Origin: Mesorhizobium sp. L-8-3
Lineage (GTDB): Bacteria; Pseudomonadota; Alphaproteobacteria; Rhizobiales; Rhizobiaceae
DNA: 64,000 nucleotides
NCBI RefSeq assembly: GCF_016756615.1
Contig: NZ_AP023262.1
Coordinates: 4,713,501 to 4,777,500, forward strand
Direction: 5' to 3'
The translations under genes and the position numbers were made by a program. The first letter of the stretch is position 1; each line of letters begins with the position of its first letter. The notes below the pieces were generated by a model. It saw only the letters and a program-made list of their open reading frames with translations. It was not told where the DNA came from and did no database searches. This document shows, piece after piece, positions 16,274 to 24,542 of the stretch.

Positions 16274-17194
16274 CTACATTCCGTCCGGCGCCATGGCCGG
16301 GCCGGTGCTTTCGGCGGCCGGGCGCTGCTTGCCCACGAAGCGTTCGCGATAGAGTGCATAGAGGCCGGAGCCGATGACGATGGAGGCGCCCGTGATCATC
16401 GCGGCATCCGGCACGTCGCCGAATACGACAAAGCCAAGTCCGATCGACCACAGCAGCGCCGTGTAGCGGAACGGCGCGATGAAGGAGATGTCGCCCGTCC
16501 GCATCGCCTTGATGATGAACTGGTAGCCGATGACGAGCAGCACCGCCGCCCCCGCCAACAGCCCGACGCTCCATGCATCCGGCGGCGTCCATCCGCCCAT
16601 CGGCTGCACGATCACCACGCCCGTGATCGCAACCGAAGCGGCAGTCGCTGTCGAGACGAGAAAGGTCGGGATCTCGTTGGGGATCCGCCTTGTCGCGAGG
16701 TCGCGGACGGTGCAGAAGAAGACGCTGGCGAGCGCCATCAGGGCGTAGACGTTGAAGCCGTCGACGCCGGGCCGAACGACAATCATGACGCCGAGGAAAC
16801 CGGCCGAAATCGCCAGCCAGCGACGCCAGCCCACGGGCTCGTCGAAGACGAGGGCGGCTCCCATGGTGACCGCCAGCGGCAGGGCCTGCAGGATGGCGGA
16901 GACGTTGGCGATCGGCAGATGCGCGAGCGCGATCAGAAAGCACACGGTCGCGCCCACCTCGCTGGCCACCCGCAGCAGGATCATGGGATGCAACACCGCG
17001 CCGGGCGCACGCAACGCGCCCTGGTGCCAGGCGATCAGCCCGACCAGCAACGTCGCGAAGATGCCGCGCAGCAACATCACCTGGCCCATGTTCATCGAAT
17101 GCGACACCGCCTTGGTGATGGCATCGTTCATTGTGAAACCGGCCATCGAGATCGACATGAAGACGGCGGCGCTGAGATTGGGGGAAAGAGGCAA
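16274..17194 (-). CDS. EamA/DMT-family membrane transporter
   Basis: A 306-residue protein with ten predicted membrane segments in two EamA halves. It begins MPLSPNLSAAVFMSISMAGF and includes QALPLAVTMGAALVFDEPVGWRRW, which is typical of the end of the first EamA half. These proteins export or import small metabolites; no specific substrate is visible. It is transcribed in the same direction as the MFS-mobA-mobB unit 73 bases downstream. It is only distantly similar to the EamA protein at the left end of the window. Confidence 0.85.
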   Translation of the reverse strand: MPLSPNLSAAVFMSISMAGFTMNDAITKAVSHSMNMGQVMLLRGIFATLLVGLIAWHQGALRAPGAVLHPMILLRVASEVGATVCFLIALAHLPIANVSAILQALPLAVTMGAALVFDEPVGWRRWLAISAGFLGVMIVVRPGVDGFNVYALMALASVFFCTVRDLATRRIPNEIPTFLVSTATAASVAITGVVIVQPMGGWTPPDAWSVGLLAGAAVLLVIGYQFIIKAMRTGDISFIAPFRYTALLWSIGLGFVVFGDVPDAAMITGASIVIGSGLYALYRERFVGKQRPAAESTGPAMAPDGM

Positions 17195-17309
17195 GGGCGT
17201 TTCCGGAAGATCGTTTTTACAACTGCGTGTAGCAGCCGAGGCGGAAACCGCAATGTCTATCGCATGGGCCAGTGGTCGCGATGGAAGGCCGCAGCAGGCT
17301 GGCCGAAAC

Positions 17310-17789
17310 TCAGGGTCCGGACAGCGTCGCGGCGATCGACGCAGCGAGCTTGTCGCAAATGGCGCGTCCGGCCTTCGGATAGACGCTACGCAGACCGTCT
17401 ATGACATCCAGGTCGCCGTCCTTCCGTATCTTATCGCGCTCGTAAAAGATCATGTCGCCTTCGTAGCCGGAAACAGGACCCGGTTGTCATTCACCGGGCG
17501 ATAGGTGAGTTCGAAGCGCGCCACGTCGCGCCTGAGCCTCGATGCAGCGAGGTCCTCCGGTGAACAGTCCATCACGTTGGAGCTGCCGTAGATGGCCAGC
17601 ATGGCGCCGTCAGCGGCGCGCCGGCTTTGCCCGTCGCCGTTGGCCGGCGGCTCCAGTGCGCAAGAAAACACCTCATCGGGAAAAGTCGCCGTGGTGCCGA
17701 ACCTTGGATTCCAATAGGTGAAGGGGTCGGCGGTTGCTGAGATCCGCCGCGAGGAACGCGGCCGTCAGCCATAGGGGCCTTCTCGCCGG
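17310..17789 (-). pseudogene. decayed secreted-protein gene with two frameshifts
   Basis: Reading the minus strand, three frames join into one plausible protein of about 150 residues. A signal-peptide-like start (LWLTAAFLAADLS, near 17770) shifts frame near 17735 into ATADPFTYWNPRFGTTATFP and continues through VFSCALEPPANGDG and RFELTYRPVNDNRVLF. A second shift near 17480, curable by one extra T in a T-run, continues as SGYEGDMIFYERDKIR and ends at a TGA at 17310-17312. No start codon is left, because the 5' end abuts the stop of moaA. The coherence across the shifts shows a former gene for a small exported protein of unknown function. Sequencing error could explain one shift but hardly both plus the missing start. 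Confidence 0.65.
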
Positions 17790-18797
17790 CTAGCCGCCGG
17801 TCACGCTCATATGACGGGAAACCGCCGGCCGGCGCGTGCGCCTGTCTATGACGAAATCATGGCCCTTCGGCTTGCGCCCGATCGCCTCGTCGATGGCCGC
17901 CGAGACGAGCTCGTTGCCTTCGGACGACCGTAACGGGCCCCTCAGGTCCGCGGCGTCCTCCTGGCCGAGGCACATATAGAGCGTGCCTGTGCAAGTCAGC
18001 CGCACGCGGTTGCAGCTCTCGCAGAAATTGTGGGTCATCGGCGTGATGAAGCCGAGCCTGCCGCCGGTTTCCACGACCTCGACATAGCGGGCGGGACCCC
18101 CGGTCTTGTAGGGGATGTCGGTCAGCGTGAACTGCCGCTCGAGGTCGGCCCGCAGCAGCGACAGCGGCAGGTACTGGTCGGTGCGGTCGACGTCGATCTC
18201 GCCCATCGGCATGGTCTCGATCACCGTCAGGTCCATGCCGCGGCCATGCGCCCAGCGCATGAGGTCGGGAAGCTCGGCATCGTTGAAGCTCTTCAGTGCG
18301 ACGGCGTTGAGCTTGACCTTCAGCCCGGCCGCAAGGGCCGCGTCGATACCTTCGAGCACCTTGGCGAGGTTGCCCCAACGCGTCACCGCGTGGAATTTGT
18401 CCGCGTCGAGCGTGTCGAGCGACACATTGATGCGCCTCACGCCGCAATCGGCGAGCTCGGCGGCGAATCGCGAAAGCTGCGAGCCGTTGGTGGTAAGCGT
18501 CAACTCGTCGAGCGCGCCGCTGGCCAGATGCCGCGAGAGCTGGCGGACCAGGTGCATGATGTTCTTGCGCACGAGCGGCTCGCCGCCGGTCAGGCGCAGC
18601 TTCCTGACGCCCTTCTCGATGAAGACGGTGCAAAGCCGGTCGAGTTCTTCCAGCGTCAGCAGGTCCTTCTTCGGCAGGAAGGCCATGTCCTCGGCCATGC
18701 AGTATGTGCAGCGGAAATCGCAGCGGTCGGTGACCGACACACGCAGATAGTTGATCGCCCTGCCGAACGGATCGATCATCGTGTCGTGAAAGCCCAT
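17790..18797 (-). CDS. moaA: GTP 3',8-cyclase (molybdenum cofactor biosynthesis)
   Basis: A 335-residue radical SAM enzyme. The N-terminal cluster ligands are Cys26, Cys30 and Cys33 (CDFRCTYC). The C-terminal second cluster ligands appear in [18 protein letters not shown], and the chain ends with the required Gly-Gly (SVTGG). MoaA converts GTP to a cyclised intermediate, the first step towards molybdopterin. The ATG at 18797 ([19 protein letters not shown]) is preferred; the frame is open to 19310, but that part lies over a convincing divergent gene. It shares strand and pathway with mobA and mobB further on. Confidence 0.96.
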   Translation of the reverse strand: MGFHDTMIDPFGRAINYLRVSVTDRCDFRCTYCMAEDMAFLPKKDLLTLEELDRLCTVFIEKGVRKLRLTGGEPLVRKNIMHLVRQLSRHLASGALDELTLTTNGSQLSRFAAELADCGVRRINVSLDTLDADKFHAVTRWGNLAKVLEGIDAALAAGLKVKLNAVALKSFNDAELPDLMRWAHGRGMDLTVIETMPMGEIDVDRTDQYLPLSLLRADLERQFTLTDIPYKTGGPARYVEVVETGGRLGFITPMTHNFCESCNRVRLTCTGTLYMCLGQEDAADLRGPLRSSEGNELVSAAIDEAIGRKPKGHDFVIDRRTRRPAVSRHMSVTGG

Positions 18798-19004
18798 GCG
18801 TCGCGTCCGTCCTGGCTGGCCCCTTGGGCACTTGTTACCCGCAATGTCGTAAATTCCACGCCGCGCTTCAAGTCCGCGGGTCAGCCATTGCCTGGCTTTT
18901 CCGCTGTATCGAACGCAATATATCGGATTCCGCCGAAAAATCCTCGCTTCCGCAACGTCGTGAAGCAGCGTAGGAACGACATCGCAAGCGCAGAGGAGAC
19001 GTCC

Positions 19005-19355
19005 ATGACCGCCCCGACCGAACTTCGCGTCTCGAAGGACCGGAGGCTGCTCAAGGTTACGTTCCCCGCCCACGCTCCGTTCGAGCTGTCCGCCGAGATG
19101 CTCAGGGTGCTTTCGCCCTCGGCGGAAGTCCAGGGACATTCGCCGGAGCAGCGCGTCACGGTTCCGGGAAAGAAGAACGTCGCCATCCTGAAGATCGAGC
19201 CCGTCGGCAACTATGCCGTGCGCATCACTTTCGACGACTTCCACGACACGGGCATCTTCACCTGGAACTATCTGCATCAACTCGGTCACGAGAAGGCGCA
19301 GCGCTGGCAAGCTTATCTCGACGAACTCGCCGAGAAAGGCCTCTCACGCGACTGA
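19005..19355 (+). CDS. DUF971 (gamma-butyrobetaine hydroxylase-like N-terminal domain) protein
   Basis: A 116-residue protein matching the stand-alone DUF971/GBBH-like N-terminal domain. Key text is [14 protein letters not shown], then [20 protein letters not shown] and [14 protein letters not shown]. Stand-alone members are widespread in proteobacteria and often encoded near iron-sulfur or cofactor genes; no enzymatic role is established here. The ATG at 19005 has GAGGAG eight bases upstream, whereas the longer open frame back to 18030 is antisense to moaA. It is divergent from moaA and 78 bases before the PPOX-like gene. Confidence 0.85.
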   Translation: MTAPTELRVSKDRRLLKVTFPAHAPFELSAEMLRVLSPSAEVQGHSPEQRVTVPGKKNVAILKIEPVGNYAVRITFDDFHDTGIFTWNYLHQLGHEKAQRWQAYLDELAEKGLSRD

Positions 19356-19433
19356 TATCGGCGACATCGTCTGGTCTTGTCGCAAAAGCTTCATGAAATG
19401 GGTGAATGAGGCTGACATCGGCTGGAAGGATCC

Positions 19434-20045
19434 ATGAACACCATCACCACGATCGAACAACTGGAAGCGCTCTACGGACGGCCCGGCGAAACCTCGCTGG
19501 TCAAGGAGCTCGACCATATCATCCCCGAATACGCGGCCTTCATCGAGTCTTCGCCCTTCGTGTCGCTGGCGACGAGCGGACCGGAAGGGCTCGACTGCTC
19601 GCCGCGTGGCGACAAGGCCGGCTTCGTGCGCATCCATGACGACAGGACGCTGATGATGCCCGACCGGCGCGGCAACAACCGGGCCGATTCGCTGAGGAAC
19701 ATCCTCCGCGATCCGCGCGTCGGGCTGCTGTTCCTGGTTCCGGGTTCGGGCACGACGTTGCGTGTCAACGGCCGCGCGGAGATTTCGATCGATCCCGAAC
19801 TTTGCGCTTCCTTCACGGTTGAGGGAAAGCCGGCGCGGTCCGTCACCGTCATCGCGGTCGAGGCCGTCTACTTTCAATGCGCCCGCGCCATCCATCGCTC
19901 CGAACTGTGGAACCACGAGCGCCATGTCGATCCCGCGAGCCTGCCGACGCCGGGAGAGATCCTCGCCGTCACCAGCCGTCATCGCATCGACGGAGAGACT
20001 TACGACAAGGAATGGCCGGAGCGGGCAAAGAACTCGATGTGGTGA
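19434..20045 (+). CDS. pyridoxamine 5'-phosphate oxidase-like FMN-binding protein (MSMEG_1061 family)
   Basis: A 203-residue protein with a split-barrel flavin-binding fold. The conserved run PFVSLATSGPEGLDCSPRGD, followed by PDRRGNNRADSL and NILRDPRVGLLFLVPGSG, matches the MSMEG_1061-like group of PPOX-fold proteins. Members bind FMN or F420 and reduce poorly defined substrates; they are not the PdxH enzyme. A cytoplasmic location is expected, as no signal peptide is present. It follows the DUF971 gene in the same direction with a 78-base gap. Confidence 0.85.
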   Translation: MNTITTIEQLEALYGRPGETSLVKELDHIIPEYAAFIESSPFVSLATSGPEGLDCSPRGDKAGFVRIHDDRTLMMPDRRGNNRADSLRNILRDPRVGLLFLVPGSGTTLRVNGRAEISIDPELCASFTVEGKPARSVTVIAVEAVYFQCARAIHRSELWNHERHVDPASLPTPGEILAVTSRHRIDGETYDKEWPERAKNSMW

Positions 20046-20135
20046 ACACATCACGTTCGAGGGCACGTCAACTCACCGACACGTGATCGGGAGGGGCTGC
20101 AACATCGCCGGGTTGCGGGCGTATATCATCGCATT

Positions 20136-21020
20136 ATGCTCGCTAAGCACTCTTCCATGATGCCCTGGACCGACCGCGCAGGGCGGTTCTCGCCGCTGAA
20201 GGCCGTCGTCTTCGTGGGGACGCTGGTGCCGGCCGCTATGATATGGTGGTCCTGGGAAGCGCGGCTGCTCGGGCCGCGACCGCTCACCGTCGCCATTCAC
20301 GAAACCGGCGACTGGGCGATCCGCTTCCTGCTTCTGTCGCTGGCCGTCACGCCGCTGCGGCGCATCGCCGACTGGCCGAAGCTGATCGTGGTGCGGCGCA
20401 TGTTGGGCCTTGCGGCCCTGTTCTATATTCTTGCACACCTGCTGCTCTATGTGATCGACCAGAAATGGGACCTCTGGCGTGTTGCCGGCGAGATTGCGCT
20501 CAGGCTCTATCTGACGATCGGTTTCGTCGCGCTGCTCGGACTGGTGGCTCTCGGCCTCACTTCGACCGACGCAATGATCAAGCGGCTTGGCCGCAACTGG
20601 AATCGGCTGCACAGCGCCGTCTATGCGATCGGTGTACTGGGCGCTGTCCATTTCTTCATGCAGACCAAGGCCGACGTCTACCAGGCGACCCTGATGTCGG
20701 GCATCTTCATCCTGCTGATGCTCTATCGCATCGCCCATTGGCGGGGTTTCCCGATGGCCAATCCGCTGGTGTTCGCCGCCGTCGCCGCGCTGGCCGCCGT
20801 CGGCACCGCCGCTGCGGAATTCGCCTGGTATGGCCTGGCGACGGGCGTGCCGCCGCTTCGGGTGCTCGAGGCCAATCTGCACTTCGCCTTCCAGATCCGG
20901 CCGAGCTGGTGGGTGCTGGCCATCGGGCTGGGCGTGTGCGTGCTCGCCTTCGCGCGGCGCCGGACCGGCGCGGGCAGGGCGCCCCGCGGCAGGCGGCAGG
21001 CCGCTGGAGCGGCCGCCTGA
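20136..21020 (+). CDS. msrQ: MsrQ/YedZ heme-binding membrane subunit of the methionine sulfoxide reductase system
   Basis: A 294-residue membrane protein with about six to seven hydrophobic segments of the ferric-reductase-like fold. Histidines expected to bind heme occur in HETGDWAIRFLLLS, FYILAHLLLYV and NRLHSAVYAIGVLGAVHFF. MsrQ passes electrons from the respiratory chain to periplasmic MsrP, which repairs oxidised methionines. MsrP, a molybdenum cofactor enzyme, is usually encoded next to msrQ but is not seen here, although Moco genes are nearby. Compared with the E. coli protein of about 210 residues this one has extra membrane segments near the C-terminus and a basic tail. Confidence 0.85.
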   Translation: MLAKHSSMMPWTDRAGRFSPLKAVVFVGTLVPAAMIWWSWEARLLGPRPLTVAIHETGDWAIRFLLLSLAVTPLRRIADWPKLIVVRRMLGLAALFYILAHLLLYVIDQKWDLWRVAGEIALRLYLTIGFVALLGLVALGLTSTDAMIKRLGRNWNRLHSAVYAIGVLGAVHFFMQTKADVYQATLMSGIFILLMLYRIAHWRGFPMANPLVFAAVAALAAVGTAAAEFAWYGLATGVPPLRVLEANLHFAFQIRPSWWVLAIGLGVCVLAFARRRTGAGRAPRGRRQAAGAAA

Positions 21021-21039
21021 TCGGATATCCACGAATGGA

Positions 21040-21495
21040 TCAGTCGTCCGCCTTCAGCATCTCCTCGATGCGCCGCATCTGCTCGCCCATCGTGTCGCAT
21101 TCGCTCGGGCTCGATTGCGCCATCACCCGTTCGATCAGCGTCGAATAGATCCTCAGCGCCTTCATCAGCAGCGTCTCACCGGTGTCGGTCAGATAGAGGC
21201 GCATGATGCGCTTGTCCTTGGGGTCGCTCTCGCGGCGCAGCAGGCCCTGGGTTTCGAGCTGCGGCAGCAACATGGTGATGTTCGAGCGGCCGACCAGCAG
21301 ACGGCGGGCGACGTCGTGCTGCGACATGCCCGGGTGTCGGTAGAGATTCATGAGCACGTCGAGCTGGCCGATCTTCAGGTCGAGCGGGGCCAGGGCCTTC
21401 GTCAGGGCGCGCACCACCGCCTTTTCGGCGCGCACCAGCGCGATCCAGTTGCGGAATCGCGGATTGTCCCAGGGCAGGTCTTGCTTATTGTTCAT
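21040..21495 (-). CDS. MarR-family transcriptional regulator
   Basis: A 151-residue winged helix-turn-helix protein. The DNA-binding part is near residues 55-100, with DVARRLLVGRSNITMLLPQL as the recognition region and RRESDPKDKRIMRLYLTDTG as the wing. MarR proteins are dimeric repressors released by phenolic or other small ligands. It is divergent from an alpha/beta hydrolase gene only 47 bases away, and two perfect inverted repeats lie in that gap, one of them overlapping its own start codon, so autoregulation and control of the hydrolase are likely. Confidence 0.9.
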   Translation of the reverse strand: MNNKQDLPWDNPRFRNWIALVRAEKAVVRALTKALAPLDLKIGQLDVLMNLYRHPGMSQHDVARRLLVGRSNITMLLPQLETQGLLRRESDPKDKRIMRLYLTDTGETLLMKALRIYSTLIERVMAQSSPSECDTMGEQMRRIEEMLKADD

Positions 21496-21523
21496 GATTG
21501 AACTAATATGTTCATGTTTGAAC
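21490..21523. promoter_or_regulatory. twin inverted-repeat operator in the MarR/hydrolase gap
   Basis: Two copies of GTTCA-4-TGAAC lie at 21490-21503 and 21510-21523, exactly 20 bases apart (about two helical turns). Both arms are perfect and only the spacers differ (TGAT and TGTT). The first covers the MarR start codon and the second lies 20 bases before the hydrolase ATG. This is the expected arrangement for two MarR dimers on the same DNA face. Confidence 0.75.
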
Positions 21524-21542
21524 CATTTTGTGGATTCTCACT

Positions 21543-22454
21543 ATGCCATCATTCGCCGTGAAGGTCATCCGCAGTGCATTTGGGGTCGCGGAGCACGTTG
21601 CACCAGGCCTCACCGGGCGCGCCGCCTTCGAGCTTTTCTGCCGCACGCCCAACCCGAAATCGCTCTCGGCGGGCGAGCGGCGCGCCGTCGACCAGGCGGT
21701 GCGCTTCATGGCCGATGCCAGGCGCCACCGCCTCACCGCCAGGAGCGGCATGGTCATGGCGTTCGAGTTCAAGCCGGCGACGGGAAGTCGCCCCGTGGGC
21801 ACCATGCTGGTCGTCCATGGGTGGCGTTCGCGCACGGAACATATGAAGTCGCTGATCGAAGGGTTCCGCGACGCCGGCTATCGCGTCATCGCGCTCGACC
21901 TGCCGGGGCACGGGCACTCGTCGGGACGCCGGCTCAACATGGCCATCGCCGTCGATGCGGTGCGCGTCGCCGCCGAATGGTTCGGACCATTCGCGGGCGT
22001 CGTCGGTCACTCTTTCGGCGGGGCCGTTGCCCTCAATTCAGCGGTGGGTTCGGTCACTGGCATCGAACCGATCCCGGCGTCCCGGCTGGTGCTGATATCG
22101 GCGCCGAGTTCGATGCCTGCGCTGTTCGAGGATTTCGGACGCTTCCTCAATCTCGGGCCGCGCTCGCAGGTCGCGGTCGCGGCCCAGGTCGAGCGCGTCG
22201 CCGGCCGGCCGCTCGAGGATTTCGTCGGCGCCGCGCAACTCGCGTCGATGCCGATCCCCACCTTGGTGATCCATGCGCCCGATGATCGTGAAGTACCGGC
22301 CGACGACGCCAAGGCATTGGCCGCGGCGGGCGACCATGTGAAGCTCTACTGGGCGCGCGGGCTCGGTCATCGCCGCATTCTCTACGATCCCGAGGTCGTG
22401 ACGCAGGCGGTCGGCTTCGTGGAACGAAAGCAGAAGCTCGCGCTCGTGAACTGA
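21543..22454 (+). CDS. alpha/beta hydrolase
   Basis: A 303-residue alpha/beta hydrolase. The nucleophile elbow is VGHSFGGAVA, the acid is probably the Asp in HAPDDREVP, and the catalytic His is in GLGHRRIL. The strand leading to the oxyanion hole reads GTMLVVHGWRSR. Members hydrolyse esters or lipids; the substrate is not visible. A basic, mildly hydrophobic N-terminus (MPSFAVKVIRSAFGVAEHV) is present but is not a clear signal peptide. The ATG at 21543 is chosen over a TTG five codons earlier. It is probably repressed by the divergent MarR protein. Confidence 0.88.
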   Translation: MPSFAVKVIRSAFGVAEHVAPGLTGRAAFELFCRTPNPKSLSAGERRAVDQAVRFMADARRHRLTARSGMVMAFEFKPATGSRPVGTMLVVHGWRSRTEHMKSLIEGFRDAGYRVIALDLPGHGHSSGRRLNMAIAVDAVRVAAEWFGPFAGVVGHSFGGAVALNSAVGSVTGIEPIPASRLVLISAPSSMPALFEDFGRFLNLGPRSQVAVAAQVERVAGRPLEDFVGAAQLASMPIPTLVIHAPDDREVPADDAKALAAAGDHVKLYWARGLGHRRILYDPEVVTQAVGFVERKQKLALVN

Positions 22455-22652
22455 GCGGTGGGATGCAAGGGCCGACCGCGCCGCATGTCGGCGCGGCGGT
22501 CACAAACCTGTGTGCGCCCGGCTGGCAGGGTCCAAATTCACACAATCTTAACGATGCCAAGTTGTATCGGTATGATCACGTCTCGCCGCACAGCGGAATC
22601 ATCTCCGTAATGCGGCCAAGGCAGCGGATTTCCCGGCTGGATGGGGTGATCG

Positions 22653-24515
22653 ATGAGACTCTTCGGCAGGAAAGCAGCCCTGCTTCCTTTCGTGGCGCTT
22701 TCGGCGGTGCTCGTCGCCGGCGTTCCACAGGCGAGCGCCCAGAACTTCTTCGAAAGGCTGTTTGGGGGCGGTCTGCGGGAGCGCCCGCGCCAGGGCGGGT
22801 TGCCGCCGGCGCCCTCCAAGCCCAGGCCGACGGCGCGGCGTGCGGTTCCGAAGATCTCGGGTCCTTCGTATTACGACTACAAGGTCGATCCGCTTGTGAA
22901 GGTCGACTTCTCGCCGCTGCTCGCCGCACCGCAGCCGGCCGGCCTCGAGCCGATCCTAGTCGGCGCCTCGTTTCGTGAGGCGGTCGCCGGCCTCGAGGGA
23001 TTCGACCTGGCCGCCGAGAAGGACATCGCCGGGGCGCTGGTCGCCTACTACGCGCAAAATCCCGACTTCATCTGGGTGTCGGGGCTCGATCTGAACGCGC
23101 GTGCCGTCGAGGCCGTTCGTACCTTGAGCGATGCCGGCAGTTTCGGTCTGGCGGCGGACGAATATTCGATCGTTGTCCCGCCCGCCAACATGTCCCTGGA
23201 GAACCAGGGTGCGCGGCTGGCCGAGCTGATCCGTTTCGAGATGGCTCTGTCTGCGCGCGTGCTTCGCTATGCGCGCGACGCGCAAGGCGGCCGCATCGAT
23301 CCGAACCGGTTGTCCGGATATCACGACTTTCCCGCCAAACCGTTCGATCCGGCCGGTGTGCTGAAGACGCTGTCCCGCACCTCCGAGGTGCGCACCTATC
23401 TGGAATCCCGGCATCCGCAGAACGCCGAATACCAGGCATTGCGGGTCGAGCTCGAAGCCTTGCGCGCCAGTGCCGAGAACGAGGTGGTCGTCGACCCCAA
23501 GCTGCTGCTGAAACCCGGCGGGTCCAGCCTCGACCTGCCGAAGCTGCTCGGCGTGATCGCGCGCGGACTCGACGACGAAACCGGCGCCGACTTCGGCGAA
23601 GTGCTCGCAAGGCTGGGCGGCAGCGAAACCTATTCCGAGGAACTGGTTCCGGTGATCCGGGCCGCGCAGGAGAAGGTCGGGCTGAAGCCCGACGGGGTGA
23701 TCGGCCCGCGCACCGTCGCGGCGCTGGTCGGGACCTCGAAGGCGGACCGCATGGACAAGGTGCTCATCGCGCTGGAGCGGCTGCGCTGGCTGCCTTCGGA
23801 TCTCGGCAGCCCGCGCGTCTTCATCAACCAGCCGGCCTTCACGGCGAGCTATGTCGAAGGCGGGGAAACGAAGCTGCTGACGCGCACCGTCATCGGCAAG
23901 CCGACCAACCAGACCAGCTTCTTCTTCGACGAGATCGAGCAGGTGGACTACAATCCCTATTGGGGCGTGCCGCAATCGATCATCGTCAACGAGATGCTGC
24001 CCCGCTTGCGCCGCGATCCGGGTTATCTTGACCGGGCCGGTTATGAAGTGACGGATTCCAAGGGACGCCGAATCCCGTCGTCGTCGATCAATTGGGGCGC
24101 CTACGGGGCACGGGTGCCGTTCAACGTGCGCCAGGCGCCGAGCGAGGCGAATGCGCTGGGCGAACTGAAGATCCTCTTCCCCAACAAGCACGCGATCTAC
24201 ATGCACGACACGCCGTCGAAGGATCTCTTCCGCCGCGACGTCAGGGCGTTCAGCCATGGCTGCGTCAGGCTTCAGGATCCGCGCGGGATGGCCGCCGCCG
24301 TGCTCGGCACCACGGTCGATCACGTGGTGCAGAAGCTGGGACAAGGCCATTCAACCGAGAAGGTCATGCGCAAGATTCCGGTCTATGTCGCCTATTTCAC
24401 GGCCTGGCCTGATCCATCCGGGAACGTCGAGTATTTCGCCGACATCTATGACCGTGACGCGCGTCTCCAGACCGCGATCGACAAGACCGACGCGGTGCGC
24501 CGGCCGAGTACCTGA
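22653..24515 (+). CDS. L,D-transpeptidase (YkuD family) with peptidoglycan-binding domain
   Basis: A 620-residue secreted cell-wall enzyme of the YcbB/LdtD type. A signal peptide (MRLFGRKAALLPFVALSAVL, cleavage near ASA-QN) is followed by a Pro/Arg-rich linker and a long scaffold domain (about residues 100-310). A peptidoglycan-binding repeat is visible around AAQEKVGLKPDGVIGPRTVAAL (330-360). The YkuD catalytic domain ends in MHDTPSKDLF and SHGCVRL, with the nucleophilic Cys near residue 535. These enzymes make 3-3 meso-DAP crosslinks, abundant in polar-growing Rhizobiales. No operon partner is obvious. Confidence 0.93.
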   Translation: MRLFGRKAALLPFVALSAVLVAGVPQASAQNFFERLFGGGLRERPRQGGLPPAPSKPRPTARRAVPKISGPSYYDYKVDPLVKVDFSPLLAAPQPAGLEPILVGASFREAVAGLEGFDLAAEKDIAGALVAYYAQNPDFIWVSGLDLNARAVEAVRTLSDAGSFGLAADEYSIVVPPANMSLENQGARLAELIRFEMALSARVLRYARDAQGGRIDPNRLSGYHDFPAKPFDPAGVLKTLSRTSEVRTYLESRHPQNAEYQALRVELEALRASAENEVVVDPKLLLKPGGSSLDLPKLLGVIARGLDDETGADFGEVLARLGGSETYSEELVPVIRAAQEKVGLKPDGVIGPRTVAALVGTSKADRMDKVLIALERLRWLPSDLGSPRVFINQPAFTASYVEGGETKLLTRTVIGKPTNQTSFFFDEIEQVDYNPYWGVPQSIIVNEMLPRLRRDPGYLDRAGYEVTDSKGRRIPSSSINWGAYGARVPFNVRQAPSEANALGELKILFPNKHAIYMHDTPSKDLFRRDVRAFSHGCVRLQDPRGMAAAVLGTTVDHVVQKLGQGHSTEKVMRKIPVYVAYFTAWPDPSGNVEYFADIYDRDARLQTAIDKTDAVRRPST

Positions 24516-24542
24516 GCGCGACGCGGCTCTCCGCGCCCGCTC

